A stretch of DNA of 49,051 nucleotides from RGIG3528 sp964653855 (GCA_964653855.1 CAZZFV010000012.1:1-49051); one strand, 5' to 3'; counted from the first letter of the stretch, positions 16,105-25,178 are shown. A program made the numbers and translations. Notes: generated by a model from the sequence alone, not told the origin.

Positions 16105-16118
16105 ATCGATGTTTAACT

Positions 16119-18701
16119 TTATACTTCGGGTGCGCTTGCCATACCCGTAAAATCAGCCGTTGCGGAATATGATGAAACCGTAACCGTATACTCGCTTGTG
16201 CCCTGCACATATACGGTGCCGTCGATGCCTACGATTGAAACCGTATTTCCCGCGGCGTCACAAATCGTGCCTTCGTTATAAAGGTTTGTAACCGTGCTGT
16301 TTCCCGTTACCGTCCAAACGGAATCGGAGCTTATATAAACATTGCAATATCCGTTTCCGCCGTTGCCTGCGCATGTCTCGTCATCGATAATGCTGCCGGT
16401 AAGCGTGCTTCCGTCCGCCATATAAAGATCAAGCGTGCTTATCGAATCGTAAATTATGTCGCCCGTCATATCCTGGTTAACCGCGGTGAATAAGCAATCC
16501 GAACCGTTATTTCCGCTTGTGCCCCAGCCACGCTGGTTCTTGTTTCCGGTAACCTTTAAGAAGAAATCGTTGTCGCTTGCGTATGTTATGTCAACGTCCG
16601 AAAGATAAAACGTACATTCGGTGTTTGTTGTGTAGAACATACCGCCGTTTGCCGCCGTAATCGAACCGCCGACCATATTGAACGTTCCGTTACCGATTTC
16701 GGAGTCACCCGACATACTCTGGTAAACGATTATGTTCCATGTGCAATCGTTTTGGGAATTGTCGCTCATGTTGCCCGAAAGATCGGAATCAATGAGTGTA
16801 AGTGTGTTTAAACCTTCTATGCATACGGCTTCCGAGCCCGTTGCGGTAAGTGTTGCGTCAGAAACCGTTATGTCTGCCGTACAATAAACCGCAGGCGATC
16901 CCGTTCCGTTTGAAGTATATGTGCCGCCTTCAACAACCATCGTGCCGCCGCCTCTGTCGCTTCTTATTGCGGCAGACGATTCACCGGAAGTTTCAACCGT
17001 GCAATCTTCGGCATAAAGCGTACCGCCGCCTGCGGCATGGATACCGCCCGATGTGTCTTCTGTTGTTGTGATTGTGACATTCTTTACATATGTAACACCC
17101 GTGCCGTACGAGAAAACGCCCGCACCACCCGCAGCATCGGTTGTAATCGTGCTGTTTTCGATTGTCACGGTGCCCGATGTGTTAAGTATTGCGGCGCCCA
17201 CACCGTAAAAGCTTGAATTGTCTCCGCCCGTCGAATCATCGGAATCCCTTGTTACGGTAACATCACTGAGTGTTACGGTAACGTCGGAGTTTACAAGAAT
17301 TGCGTTTTCGTCTTTGCCTGTTGATGTGTATGTTTCACCCGTGATTTCCGTGTTTTCGGTGATTTCCGTAAGAGAATCGTATTCGGTAACTGCCGTGCCG
17401 CCGCCGAATCCCATGTTTCCGCCCATATTTCCGCCCATGGAGCCGAAATCCGTGTTCATGCCGGAATTTGTGAACTCGGATTCATCGATTGTTTTGATTT
17501 CGGTAATCGTACCTTCCGAATCAAATGTTATCGAAATATATGAATCAACCGTGAGCGCGGAAAACTCAATTTGATTACCGTCCGAATCCTTAAGCACCGA
17601 TGTGTCGCCTACAACAATGTCTGCGGTAACCGTACCGAACATATCGCTCATGTCAAAGCTGCCGAAGTTGTCGGAATCTTTTCCGTTATCTATATAAAAT
17701 CCCGAATCGGAATCGGAATTACCCGTATTGCTTTCCGTGTCATTACCCGGTTTTGCGGGAATTGAGTCGGAGTTTGTATCGGTTGTATTGCTTGTATCGG
17801 TTGTATTGCTTGTATTACTTGTATCGGTTGTATTGCTTGTATTACTTGTATCGTTTGCAGTGTCTGCAGCGTTTGCATCATCGCTCGGTTTTTCCGGAAT
17901 CGAATCGGTACTTCCCGTATCCGTGCTGCCCGTTTCGCCCGGCTTTGCGGGAGGTGTGCCTGCACCTGCAGCATTACCCATATCGGAGGGTGGATTACCC
18001 ATATCCGAAGGAGCCGTTCCCATATCGGAAGGCGGATTACCCATATCGGAAGGAGCCGTGCCCATATCGGAAGGTGCCGTGCCGTTTGAGCTTGTATCGG
18101 TTGAGCTTGAGTTTGCGGAATCGGAACTGCTCGTACTTGACGTTCCTATTGCCGTTATTGTTTTTGACGTGTTTTCGGAAACAGAAGTGCCCGTTGCCGT
18201 ATTGTCTGTGCCTGCAGTGCCGCTATCGGATTTGCCCGTTGTGTCCGAGGAGCTTTCCGAATTGTTTCCCGGCTTTTCGGGGATTGTGCCCGAATTTGAA
18301 TCGGAGCCCGGCATTTGATTTCCGGATTCACCCATATTTCCGGGCATTTGCATGTTTCCGCCCATATTACCCCTGTTACCCATGTTCATGTTTGTAATTA
18401 AGCTTACGGTAATCGTATTTGATGTTTCGTCAATTTCCGTTATCGTTCCGTAAACGGTCGAGTCAACGAGAGTAATCTTGTTTTCCGCCGTATCCGTATT
18501 CTGTACCGTAACAACGTTGCCGCTTGTATCTGCAGTCGATGAATCCGTTCCCGATGAAACTTCCGTTTTACCGGATGAAACATCCGTTACGGTGCTACCG
18601 TTCACCGTCGTATCGCTTGTAATATTTTCCGCTGTGCCGCATGCCGTAAGTGCCGCAACAAGCGCACCCACCGTCAACACACTCAAAAATCTTTTTCTCA
18701 T
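16119..18701 (-). CDS. Large surface lipoprotein: repetitive Ser/Thr linker plus beta-helix
   Basis: 860 residues. Residues 1-21 are a lipoprotein signal (lipobox LTACG). A short beta-rich segment (VYGTITEIDETSNTITVSLI, about 84-103) recurs in weaker form near 355-410 (ITFDSEGTITEIKTIDES). Between them lies a low-complexity region: Gly/Met/Asn-rich, then seven-residue repeats MGTAPSD/MGNPPSD (about 212-245), then SNTTDT repeats (about 280-310). From about 430 to the end there are many short strands with Thr/Ser/Asn turns (VTLSDVTVTRDSDDS, GTVTIENSTITT, GTLYAEDCTVETSG), the look of a right-handed parallel beta-helix as in adhesins and polysaccharide lyases. No catalytic motif was recognised. 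It should sit on the cell surface. Divergent to the CotH gene. Confidence 0.72.
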   Translation of the reverse strand: MRKRFLSVLTVGALVAALTACGTAENITSDTTVNGSTVTDVSSGKTEVSSGTDSSTADTSGNVVTVQNTDTAENKITLVDSTVYGTITEIDETSNTITVSLITNMNMGNRGNMGGNMQMPGNMGESGNQMPGSDSNSGTIPEKPGNNSESSSDTTGKSDSGTAGTDNTATGTSVSENTSKTITAIGTSSTSSSDSANSSSTDTSSNGTAPSDMGTAPSDMGNPPSDMGTAPSDMGNPPSDMGNAAGAGTPPAKPGETGSTDTGSTDSIPEKPSDDANAADTANDTSNTSNTTDTSNTSNTTDTSNTTDTNSDSIPAKPGNDTESNTGNSDSDSGFYIDNGKDSDNFGSFDMSDMFGTVTADIVVGDTSVLKDSDGNQIEFSALTVDSYISITFDSEGTITEIKTIDESEFTNSGMNTDFGSMGGNMGGNMGFGGGTAVTEYDSLTEITENTEITGETYTSTGKDENAILVNSDVTVTLSDVTVTRDSDDSTGGDNSSFYGVGAAILNTSGTVTIENSTITTDAAGGAGVFSYGTGVTYVKNVTITTTEDTSGGIHAAGGGTLYAEDCTVETSGESSAAIRSDRGGGTMVVEGGTYTSNGTGSPAVYCTADITVSDATLTATGSEAVCIEGLNTLTLIDSDLSGNMSDNSQNDCTWNIIVYQSMSGDSEIGNGTFNMVGGSITAANGGMFYTTNTECTFYLSDVDITYASDNDFFLKVTGNKNQRGWGTSGNNGSDCLFTAVNQDMTGDIIYDSISTLDLYMADGSTLTGSIIDDETCAGNGGNGYCNVYISSDSVWTVTGNSTVTNLYNEGTICDAAGNTVSIVGIDGTVYVQGTSEYTVTVSSYSATADFTGMASAPEV
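17775..18090. repeat. Two tandem-repeat tracts in the beta-helix lipoprotein gene
   Basis: At about 17775-17860 the unit GTATCGGTTGTATTGCTT and shortened forms alternate several times (coding SNTTDT). At about 17985-18085 five 21-base units, each with CCCATATCGGA, code for MGTAPSD or MGNPPSD. Units are nearly identical in DNA, so recent expansion or contraction is likely, and changes by whole units keep the frame. Confidence 0.85.
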
Positions 18702-19015
18702 ATTGGTCTCCCTTCAGAATATTCATTCGTGCCTTTTTCGGGCTTTTTTTCCTATAATTTTTTTCGCATACATGAATCGGCGCCCTGATTCACTTATGTT
18801 TGATTTCGGGCATATCTTACCGCCGAAAAATGGTTAAAATGTTTAAAAACAGTGTTAATTTTGTGAACTGTTACGCTGTTCTCATGCACACATTTGATTG
18901 ACCCGAATTCCTTTTTGTGTTAAAGTTTTCGGGAAGTTTTGTTTATGCGTCGGAGCGCGTAAACAATCACAAAGAGAGGGGAAATCCGGATGCCGAAAAT
19001 AACGTTTTCCGGATT
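18702..19015. other. Divergent intergenic region between two surface-protein genes
   Basis: Carries the 5' regions of both genes. A small hairpin (TGAATC / GATTCA, about 18773-18792) lies near the minus-strand gene. AGAGGGG at 18974-18981 is a good ribosome site but serves an ATG at 18990 that is out of frame with the CotH gene and would give a 35-residue peptide ending at 19097. No promoter is clear enough to name. Confidence 0.4.
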
Positions 19016-21160
19016 ATGTATGCAAAAATGTCGGGCAAAAATATTTTACAAAAAACCAACAAATCCGAAAACACATTCAAATTTCAAAATGCGTTAACTT
19101 TCCGAAACACATTAAGTTTCCGAAACATATACAAGCTTATCTTTTTTATATTCATAGTCTTTGTTTCGGGATGTGAAATCCCAAATTGGGGCGTATCTCC
19201 CACTCCGACTCCCACTTCCACTCCAACACCCACGCCGATCATAAAAACAACGCCCGTTTCCGATGCCGTAACACACGAATCTTTTACGTCAAATCTTCCC
19301 GTAATTTCGATCACAACTAAGAATTCCGTTTCCGACGATTACAGAAGTGCACAAATGACGATATATACAAACGGATTTGCAAAAAAAATAAGCGAAATAA
19401 ATGCCGATATAACAGAAAATCAAGTATCCGAAACCGGTACGATAACCATAACCCCCGTATCCGAAAACGATACGTCAAAAAAAACGGTCTCCGACTCCGC
19501 CGAAACCGGTGAATCAGAACCTGAAGAAAACATTCCTTACACCCCCGAAACGATTACGGAAAGCGAAGAAATTCTCCGTGAATTTTTGGACACCGCTGAA
19601 AAATCCTACAATTCCGGAATTCAAATAAAGCTTCGCGGTAATTCCACGCGCTACCGTGACAAACGCCCCTACACAATAAAACTTGACACAAAAACAAATC
19701 TTTTCGGCATGGGCGCAAACAAGCACTACGTGCTTCTTGCAAACGACATCGACCATACTCAGATAAGAAATCAAATCACGCTTGATTTTGCGCGGAACAT
19801 CGGAATGGAATACACGCCCGAATCCATACTCGTAAGCCTTGAAATAGACGGGGATTATGTGGGTGTGTATGAACTTTGCGAGCAGATAAGAGTGGGAAAA
19901 GCGAGAATCGACATCTACGATTGGGAAGACTTATACGGAGAGGATTATCCTTTAAGTGCGGACAAAATCGGAACACTTCCCGCTCCCGAGACCGGCGGAT
20001 TTATTCTCGAAGCGGACTTTTACGCATTTAACAATTCTTCGGTTTCCGCGCTCATAACGAGTTTTCAGCAGCCATTTTATTTCAACACGCCGAAATATGT
20101 TTCAAAAACAACCGGACTTTATGAGTATGCCTATAACTATATTCAATCGTTCGAATACGCGCTTCACTCGCCCGACTTTATTTATCACGCGGACGGCACT
20201 CACTATGCGGGGTCCGGAAAATATTTTTCATGGGATTCGGATTTTAAATGGCATTCTGCCTTAAAGGAAGTGTCCTACACGTGCGAAACCTATGACAACA
20301 TGCACTATTCGGAGCTTTTTGACATGGATTCGCTCATAAACAATTTTCTTGTATGCGAAATCACGGACAATTGGGATTCAATGAAAAACAGCACGTTTTT
20401 GTACAAGGATCTTGACGGACTCGCATTTATGGGACCGCCCTGGGACTACGACTGGGCATACGGCAACATAAACATGTACGGCGTCGACACGGACGGCAAA
20501 TACGAATGGCAAACGACAAACGAATATTTTACAAACGAAAATTATTACCAATCCGTCCAATGGAACAGATATTTGATACGTGATCCGTACTTTGTGATGC
20601 TTTTATACGAAAAATGGCACGATATAAGAGATACCGCGGTAAGCGGAATGATTGACGAAATAGATTATTATACGGAAGCGCTTGCGACGGACGGCAAATT
20701 AAACGATATGCGCTGGTCATACACCTACAACAGACACTACTACGGCGGTCGAATGCCCGAAGTGTTCGCAAAAGCATGCAAATCCTTAAAAAGCTTTGTG
20801 ACAAAACGCATAAACTGGCTCGATACGCAATTTTCGACGCTCGATACGCTTATCTCGTCACTCGGCGCCTACACTGCCGATACGTCATTTGAAATCACAT
20901 ATGACGAGGAGTCAAAAAAGCTTTATATGACCGCAATAAGACAAGACTTTGATTCATGCCGCCTTCAAATAAACGGCACAACGCTCGTTACCGTGAGCGC
21001 CGACTCCCTCATACGCGGATATGACATTTCAAAATATGTAACCGGCACCGAGTCCGTGATGATTCTCGTCTACCCCTTAAAAGACGGGGAGTATATGTAT
21101 TCGTCAGGCGAAGCGGATATTTTACCGAGAAGCAATTATGTGTATATTGCAAAAAAATAG
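19016..21160 (+). CDS. CotH-kinase-family surface lipoprotein
   Basis: 714 residues from the ATG at 19016; the frame is open further up to a GTG at 18917, but neither has a good ribosome site, so the start is uncertain. A hydrophobic segment with lipobox FVSGC lies about 40 residues in, an unusually long N-region. A Thr-Pro linker (SPTPTPTSTPTPTP) follows, then Ser/Glu-rich sequence. The CotH domain spans about 180-560: IKLRGNSTRYRDKRPYTIKL, FGMGANKHYVLLAND, GDYVGVYELCEQIRVG, FILEADF, and the active-site-like FMGPPWDYDWAYGN. CotH proteins are atypical kinases; the Bacillus one phosphorylates spore coat proteins, while many clostridial ones are surface proteins of unknown target. The C-terminal 120 residues look like a beta-sandwich. 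The gene ends at a strong terminator. Confidence 0.87.
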   Translation: MYAKMSGKNILQKTNKSENTFKFQNALTFRNTLSFRNIYKLIFFIFIVFVSGCEIPNWGVSPTPTPTSTPTPTPIIKTTPVSDAVTHESFTSNLPVISITTKNSVSDDYRSAQMTIYTNGFAKKISEINADITENQVSETGTITITPVSENDTSKKTVSDSAETGESEPEENIPYTPETITESEEILREFLDTAEKSYNSGIQIKLRGNSTRYRDKRPYTIKLDTKTNLFGMGANKHYVLLANDIDHTQIRNQITLDFARNIGMEYTPESILVSLEIDGDYVGVYELCEQIRVGKARIDIYDWEDLYGEDYPLSADKIGTLPAPETGGFILEADFYAFNNSSVSALITSFQQPFYFNTPKYVSKTTGLYEYAYNYIQSFEYALHSPDFIYHADGTHYAGSGKYFSWDSDFKWHSALKEVSYTCETYDNMHYSELFDMDSLINNFLVCEITDNWDSMKNSTFLYKDLDGLAFMGPPWDYDWAYGNINMYGVDTDGKYEWQTTNEYFTNENYYQSVQWNRYLIRDPYFVMLLYEKWHDIRDTAVSGMIDEIDYYTEALATDGKLNDMRWSYTYNRHYYGGRMPEVFAKACKSLKSFVTKRINWLDTQFSTLDTLISSLGAYTADTSFEITYDEESKKLYMTAIRQDFDSCRLQINGTTLVTVSADSLIRGYDISKYVTGTESVMILVYPLKDGEYMYSSGEADILPRSNYVYIAKK

Positions 21161-21165
21161 CCTAA

Positions 21166-21208
21166 AAAACCGGCTTGGGTTACACTGTTAATCCCAAGCC
21201 GGTTTTAT
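21166..21208. terminator. Intrinsic terminator after the CotH gene, usable on both strands
   Basis: A perfect 14-bp stem, AAAACCGGCTTGGG (21166-21179) with CCCAAGCCGGTTTT (21193-21206), starts a few bases after the stop codon. A/T runs flank both ends, so it may also end the convergent transporter gene transcript. Confidence 0.9.
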
Positions 21209-21285
21209 TTACCTAACTTTATTTACCTATTTTATTTACCTGACTTTATTTGCCTATCTTTTATGCCCCGGCATTTATCGCAAAG

Positions 21286-22911
21286 CTACGCATTTGCCTG
21301 TCTCTTCTTCATGAAAACGAGGAATCCGACGGTAATCAGTGCGCCCACAGGGATCGAAATCCACGTAAGCGATGCAAGGCTTAAGAGTCCCGCGATTATG
21401 TATGTCACAAACGAAATCACGGCAACCGTGATTGCATACGGAAGCTGAGTTTCAACGTGATCCAGGTGATTACAATGTGCACCTGCGGACGACATAATCG
21501 TTGTGTCGGAAATCGGTGAACAATGGTCTCCGCATACGGCACCCGCAAGACAAGCGGAAATGCCTACGAAGAAGAGTTCGCTTGTTTCGGGGAAAACAAC
21601 TGATACAAGAGGAATAAGTATTCCGAATGTTCCCCAAGATGTGCCCGTTGCAAATGCGATGATGCATGCGATTACAAACACAAGTGCCGGAAGAAGCCAT
21701 TGCATTCCCTCTGCGCTTGCGACAACAGCCTTTACAAACGTGCTTGCGTCAAGCAGTCCCGTCATTGTCTTAAGCGACTGAGCAAGAATAAGGATTGTGA
21801 TTGCGGGAACCATCGCGATAAAGCCCTGAGGCACACATTCCATTGTTTCTTCAAATGTCAAAACCTTACGAAGTATAAAATATATGACGATTACAACAAG
21901 CGCAACCAAACCGCCCCAAGGAAGTCCGACGTAAGAATCTGTTTCCGAGAAAGCGTCGACAATGCTTCCCATATGACCGAGCGATTCAAATCCGTTTCTT
22001 ACAAGTCCCCAAATGCAAAGAATGATTAAAAGCACAATCGGAATAATGAGATCATAAAGCTTACCCTTTGCGGAATGTGACGGTCCGTTTTCTTCCATGT
22101 CACGTGCCTGTTTGTCTTCGTTTATGTCAACATTCAAAATACTCAAATCGCCCGTCTTTTCGGCCTTTATTTCAAAAGAGCTCATCTTGCCGTAGTCAAA
22201 TCCGAGAAGTGCGATAACCACAAGGAAAAGAAGTGTGAAAAGCGAATAGAAGTTATAAGGGATTGCTCTCACAAAGAGTTCGATGCCTGTGTAGGTTTCT
22301 GATTCAACACATCCGGAAACCGCAGCCGCCCATGACGAAACGGGCGCGATCATACAAACCGGAGCTGCCGTTGCGTCAATGATATACGCAAGCTTTACTC
22401 TCGAAATCTTTTTGCTGTCGGTAACCGGTGCCATAACCGAGCCCACCGTAAGGCAGTTGAAATAGTCGTCGATAAAGATAAGCACACCGAGAAGCGTTGT
22501 TGCGAGTAACGCGCCCGTCTTTGTGTGAATATGCTTCTGTGCCCATGTACCGAACGCTCTTGACGCACCAGACTTGTTTACGAGCGCAACCACGATTCCG
22601 AGAACCACAAGGAATACATAGATTCCGGCATTTTCGGAAAGCGAAGTCGAAAGTCCTTCGACCGTAAGCGTGTCAACCGTCTCAAGGACATTGCACTTTG
22701 CCGCCATAAAGGCGCCGAGCAAAACTCCCAAAAAAAGCGACGAATACGCTTCCTTTGTGATAAGTGCAAGCGCGATTGCGACAAAAGGCGGCAAAAGTGC
22801 CCAGGCCGTGCCCGTGAAGCCTTTTGCACTCAGTGCGTTTACGATTGCAACTATAATAACTACAGCAATAAATACTATGGTCGCAATCAAAACATTGTTC
22901 TTTTTCTTCAT
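21286..22911 (-). CDS. NhaC-family transporter, probable lysine importer (LysW type)
   Basis: 541 residues from the ATG at 22911, behind a perfect GGAGG; the upstream extension to 23001 falls in the riboswitch terminator and is not coding. About a dozen membrane helices are visible, with family patterns LLGVLIFIDDYFNCLTVGSVM, PVCMIAPVSSWAAAV, IIAFATGTSWGTFGIL and AGAVCGDHCSPISDTTIMSS. The NhaC superfamily contains Na+/H+ antiporters and also amino-acid transporters. A lysine riboswitch with terminator directly precedes the gene, so the likely substrate is lysine, brought in when cell lysine is low; such riboswitch-linked NhaC-type genes have been called lysW. The substrate call rests on regulation, not on binding residues. 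Confidence 0.88.
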   Translation of the reverse strand: MKKKNNVLIATIVFIAVVIIVAIVNALSAKGFTGTAWALLPPFVAIALALITKEAYSSLFLGVLLGAFMAAKCNVLETVDTLTVEGLSTSLSENAGIYVFLVVLGIVVALVNKSGASRAFGTWAQKHIHTKTGALLATTLLGVLIFIDDYFNCLTVGSVMAPVTDSKKISRVKLAYIIDATAAPVCMIAPVSSWAAAVSGCVESETYTGIELFVRAIPYNFYSLFTLLFLVVIALLGFDYGKMSSFEIKAEKTGDLSILNVDINEDKQARDMEENGPSHSAKGKLYDLIIPIVLLIILCIWGLVRNGFESLGHMGSIVDAFSETDSYVGLPWGGLVALVVIVIYFILRKVLTFEETMECVPQGFIAMVPAITILILAQSLKTMTGLLDASTFVKAVVASAEGMQWLLPALVFVIACIIAFATGTSWGTFGILIPLVSVVFPETSELFFVGISACLAGAVCGDHCSPISDTTIMSSAGAHCNHLDHVETQLPYAITVAVISFVTYIIAGLLSLASLTWISIPVGALITVGFLVFMKKRQANA

Positions 22912-23003
22912 AATATACCTCCGTATTTTTTTGAGACAGGTCGCTTGAAAGAGTTTGCCGTATGAGAACCCAAGTTTACCGTATAGGGGCAAGTTTCCCA
23001 TAC

Positions 23004-23041
23004 AAAAAAAGATCGTTTGAGTTGGGGAACCTTAAACGACC
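23004..23041 (-). terminator. Riboswitch expression platform: intrinsic terminator
   Basis: On the minus strand the arm GGTCGTTT (23041-23034) pairs with AAACGATC (23018-23011), with an inner GGTT/AACT pairing and a CCCC loop, followed by seven T (23010-23004). It lies 17 bases after the lysine aptamer. When lysine is bound, this hairpin should stop transcription before the transporter gene. Confidence 0.8.
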
Positions 23042-23057
23042 TTAAAATTTCTTCGTT

Positions 23058-23232
23058 ACGATAGCTCTCCACTTTCACAAAAGTGACAGTACAACGCATA
23101 TTTTGCGTTGTCCCGGCTTTGCCTGGACCGGCGTCCTTGCAAAACCTCGGCGGTTTATCCTATTTGTCACTTGCACCGGCAATCGTGAAATTCACCGTGA
23201 CAGTTTATTATAAAACCGCGCCTCTATCTCGT
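23058..23232 (-). ncRNA. Lysine riboswitch (L box) aptamer
   Basis: Read on the minus strand it opens with GAGATAGAGGCGCGG, holds the internal GCCGAGG, and closes with TGTCACTTTTGTG and GGAGAGCTATCG, the conserved landmarks of the L-box aptamer in the right order and spacing (about 175 bases). GATAG near 23229-23225 pairs with CTATC near 23064-23060 to form helix P1. The hairpin ACAACGCAAAATATGCGTTGT is one of the peripheral arms. The aptamer binds free lysine and here should repress the NhaC-family gene by termination. Confidence 0.92.
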
Positions 23233-23344
23233 TTTCTATGTGATGTTATAACTGTTCCCTATATTTGTCAATAAAAAATAAAATATTAACAAAATTTGTC
23301 TAAACACACGTAAAAAATTCAAATTTTAACGTATCCGAAACAGG

Positions 23345-23374
23345 TTGCATTTAATATTTCCCCGGGTGTATAAT
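23345..23374 (+). promoter_or_regulatory. Probable promoter of the DUF6198-like gene and the glycosylase gene
   Basis: TTGCAT (23345-23350), an 18-base spacer and a consensus TATAAT (23369-23374). The start codon is about 120 bases downstream. The leader between has no recognised riboswitch. Confidence 0.6.
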
Positions 23375-23494
23375 TACACTTTGGTGTCAAATTTCCGCTC
23401 ACATGAAGCTTTACATCGACGGAAAGAACATTTACGCACCGATATCACACTTACACCGACATCATCACACATAAAAGAAAGCCGGATAAATCCC

Positions 23495-24178
23495 ATGAAA
23501 AAAATCACCGTTTCTGAGGAACTCACCTATTTAATCGCAATAATTCTTCTCTCGCTTGCCGTAGCGATTCTCACACGAGTCAATTTCGGAGTATCAATGA
23601 TTGTTGCGCCCGCATATATCTTAAGCGTTAAGCTCGGCGTAATCACATTCGGTGAGGCGGAATACATTGTCCAGGGAATACTTTTTATAATTCTCTGTAT
23701 TGCAATAAAAAGCTTTAAACCGATTTACCTTATGTCGTTCGTCACATGCCTTATTTACGGCAAAGCGCTTGATTTGTGGAGAATGCTTCCGTGCTTTAAC
23801 GAAAACGTGTCGATAAATTTGGGTATTCCCGTCCGAATAATTTTGTTTATAACGGGTATGCTTCTCACATCGTTTTCGATCGCATTGTTTTTTAAAACAT
23901 ACCTTTATCCGCAGGTTTACGATTTTTTCACAAAAGCGGTGTCAAAAAAATACAATTTGAAGCTTTCCGTTTTTAAGACGATTTTCGATATGACTTTTCT
24001 TGCAATCGGGACTATAATGACGCTCGTTTTCTTTAAAAAACTTGTCGGAATAAATTTCGGAACAATCATAATGACCTTCTTAAACGGCACACTCATCGGA
24101 TTTTTTTCAAAGACAATCGACAGATTTTTCGAATTCAAGCCGACATTCAAAAAATTTGCCGGATACTTTGAAATGTAA
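23495..24178 (+). CDS. DUF6198/YczE-like integral membrane protein
   Basis: 227 residues from the ATG at 23495; upstream in-frame sequence is not conserved-looking and overlaps the promoter. Five or so hydrophobic helices, with VNFGVSMIVAPAYILSVKLG early and INFGTIIMTFLNGTLIGFFS late, giving the two-fold repeat seen in the YczE/DUF6198 group. The substrate is unknown. It is followed after six bases by the DNA glycosylase gene, so they are probably co-transcribed. It is similar in type to the protein at 11689-12342, but the sequences are clearly different, so they are not recent duplicates. Confidence 0.72.
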   Translation: MKKITVSEELTYLIAIILLSLAVAILTRVNFGVSMIVAPAYILSVKLGVITFGEAEYIVQGILFIILCIAIKSFKPIYLMSFVTCLIYGKALDLWRMLPCFNENVSINLGIPVRIILFITGMLLTSFSIALFFKTYLYPQVYDFFTKAVSKKYNLKLSVFKTIFDMTFLAIGTIMTLVFFKKLVGINFGTIIMTFLNGTLIGFFSKTIDRFFEFKPTFKKFAGYFEM

Positions 24179-24184
24179 CTTGCC

Positions 24185-25159
24185 ATGAATATCACAATAA
24201 AAGACGATTTTGACTTAAAAAAAATATCCGAAAGCGGTGAGGCTTTCAGAATAAAAGAATTTCCGGAAGAAACATTCCGTTTTGTGACCGGGAACAATAT
24301 TTTGTATATAAAAAAAATCGGGGATGACGAATATGACGTAGCACCTTATGTGTGCGATTTTAAGCAATCGTCTGAGTTTCACGCTGTCTCCCGTAATTTG
24401 CGGGATTTTACGGCAAAGAACGCCGATTCTCACGAACCGGCAAAGTCAAACGTACCTTTAAACTTAAAGTCGGTAATCTCTGCCGGCTCCGCATGGGAAA
24501 CCGTTTGGTCTCGGTATTTTGATTTAAAAAGAAACTACCGTGAAATAAGAGAAAGCGTTCCCGCGCACGACGCATTTATGAGTAAAGCCGCCGCATGCGC
24601 ATCCGGAATCCGTATTTTAAAGCAGGATCCTTTTGAAACGCTCATCAGCTTCATAATTTCACAAAGAAAAAGCATCCCGGCGATAAAAAATTCGATTGAG
24701 CTTATATGCCGCGCGTTCGGAACTCCCGTCACAACACCGTACGAAACCTTGTATTTGTTTCCGAGTGCGGATGATTTTCAAAATTCCGATTTGTATCATT
24801 CCGCCCGTTTTACGGAAATCCTAAATTCCTGCAAACTCGGCTACCGCACGGAATATGTGGCGGACGGAGTAACAAAAGTCGTGAAAAACAAATTAAATTT
24901 AAACAAAATTTCCGCACTGAGCGACGAAGACCTTTTTACGACCCTCAAATCCGTAAAGGGAGTGGGAAACAAGGTTGCCGCATGCGTGTTGCTTTTTGCC
25001 TACGGAAGAACCGCCTTTGCCCCCGTAGACACATGGATTTCAAAAATAATCGCCCAAAAATATAACGGGCAAAATCCTTTTCCCGAATACAAAGAAAACG
25101 CCGGCATAATGCAGCAATACGCATTCTACTATGCCCTAAAAAACAAGGGAGAGTTTTAG
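24185..25159 (+). CDS. OGG1/AlkA-type DNA glycosylase (HhH-GPD family)
   Basis: 324 residues. The helix-hairpin-helix is VKGVGNKVAACVLLFAYGR (about 258-276), followed by the catalytic Asp in FAPVDTWI. The Lys of GNKVA lies where OGG1 has its Schiff-base lysine, suggesting a bifunctional glycosylase/AP lyase that removes 8-oxoguanine; AlkA-type alkylation repair is the alternative. The N-terminal beta domain (1-95) and the segment DPFETLISFIISQRKSIPAI (about 145) match OGG1-like proteins; OGG1 itself has the SQNNN form there, so the SQRKS variation is noted. It acts on oxidised bases, useful on oxygen exposure. It is convergent with the histidine kinase gene with only 19 bases between them. 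Confidence 0.88.
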   Translation: MNITIKDDFDLKKISESGEAFRIKEFPEETFRFVTGNNILYIKKIGDDEYDVAPYVCDFKQSSEFHAVSRNLRDFTAKNADSHEPAKSNVPLNLKSVISAGSAWETVWSRYFDLKRNYREIRESVPAHDAFMSKAAACASGIRILKQDPFETLISFIISQRKSIPAIKNSIELICRAFGTPVTTPYETLYLFPSADDFQNSDLYHSARFTEILNSCKLGYRTEYVADGVTKVVKNKLNLNKISALSDEDLFTTLKSVKGVGNKVAACVLLFAYGRTAFAPVDTWISKIIAQKYNGQNPFPEYKENAGIMQQYAFYYALKNKGEF

Positions 25160-25178
25160 AAATTTCGTTTTTTGTACT

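Larger units (their letters stand above)
15810..16118. other. 309-base intergenic region with promoter and hairpins
   Basis: Holds a minus-strand promoter for the ParA-like gene and cysK, a hairpin with 9-bp arms AACCCGTTT (15872-15880) and AAACGGGTT (15899-15907) that overlaps its -35 region, and the terminator of the beta-helix lipoprotein gene at 16072-16104. No further gene is visible. Confidence 0.6.

Noticed and set aside
17728..18397. Long plus-strand open frames opposite the repeat region of the beta-helix lipoprotein gene
   Set aside because: They are made of the complementary reading of tandem repeats, have no ribosome site and no recognisable domain; the minus-strand gene has a signal peptide, a lipobox and a terminator.
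22912..23274. Small open frames across the lysine riboswitch region
   Set aside because: The sequence is explained by the L-box aptamer and terminator; the frames have no conserved product or ribosome site.
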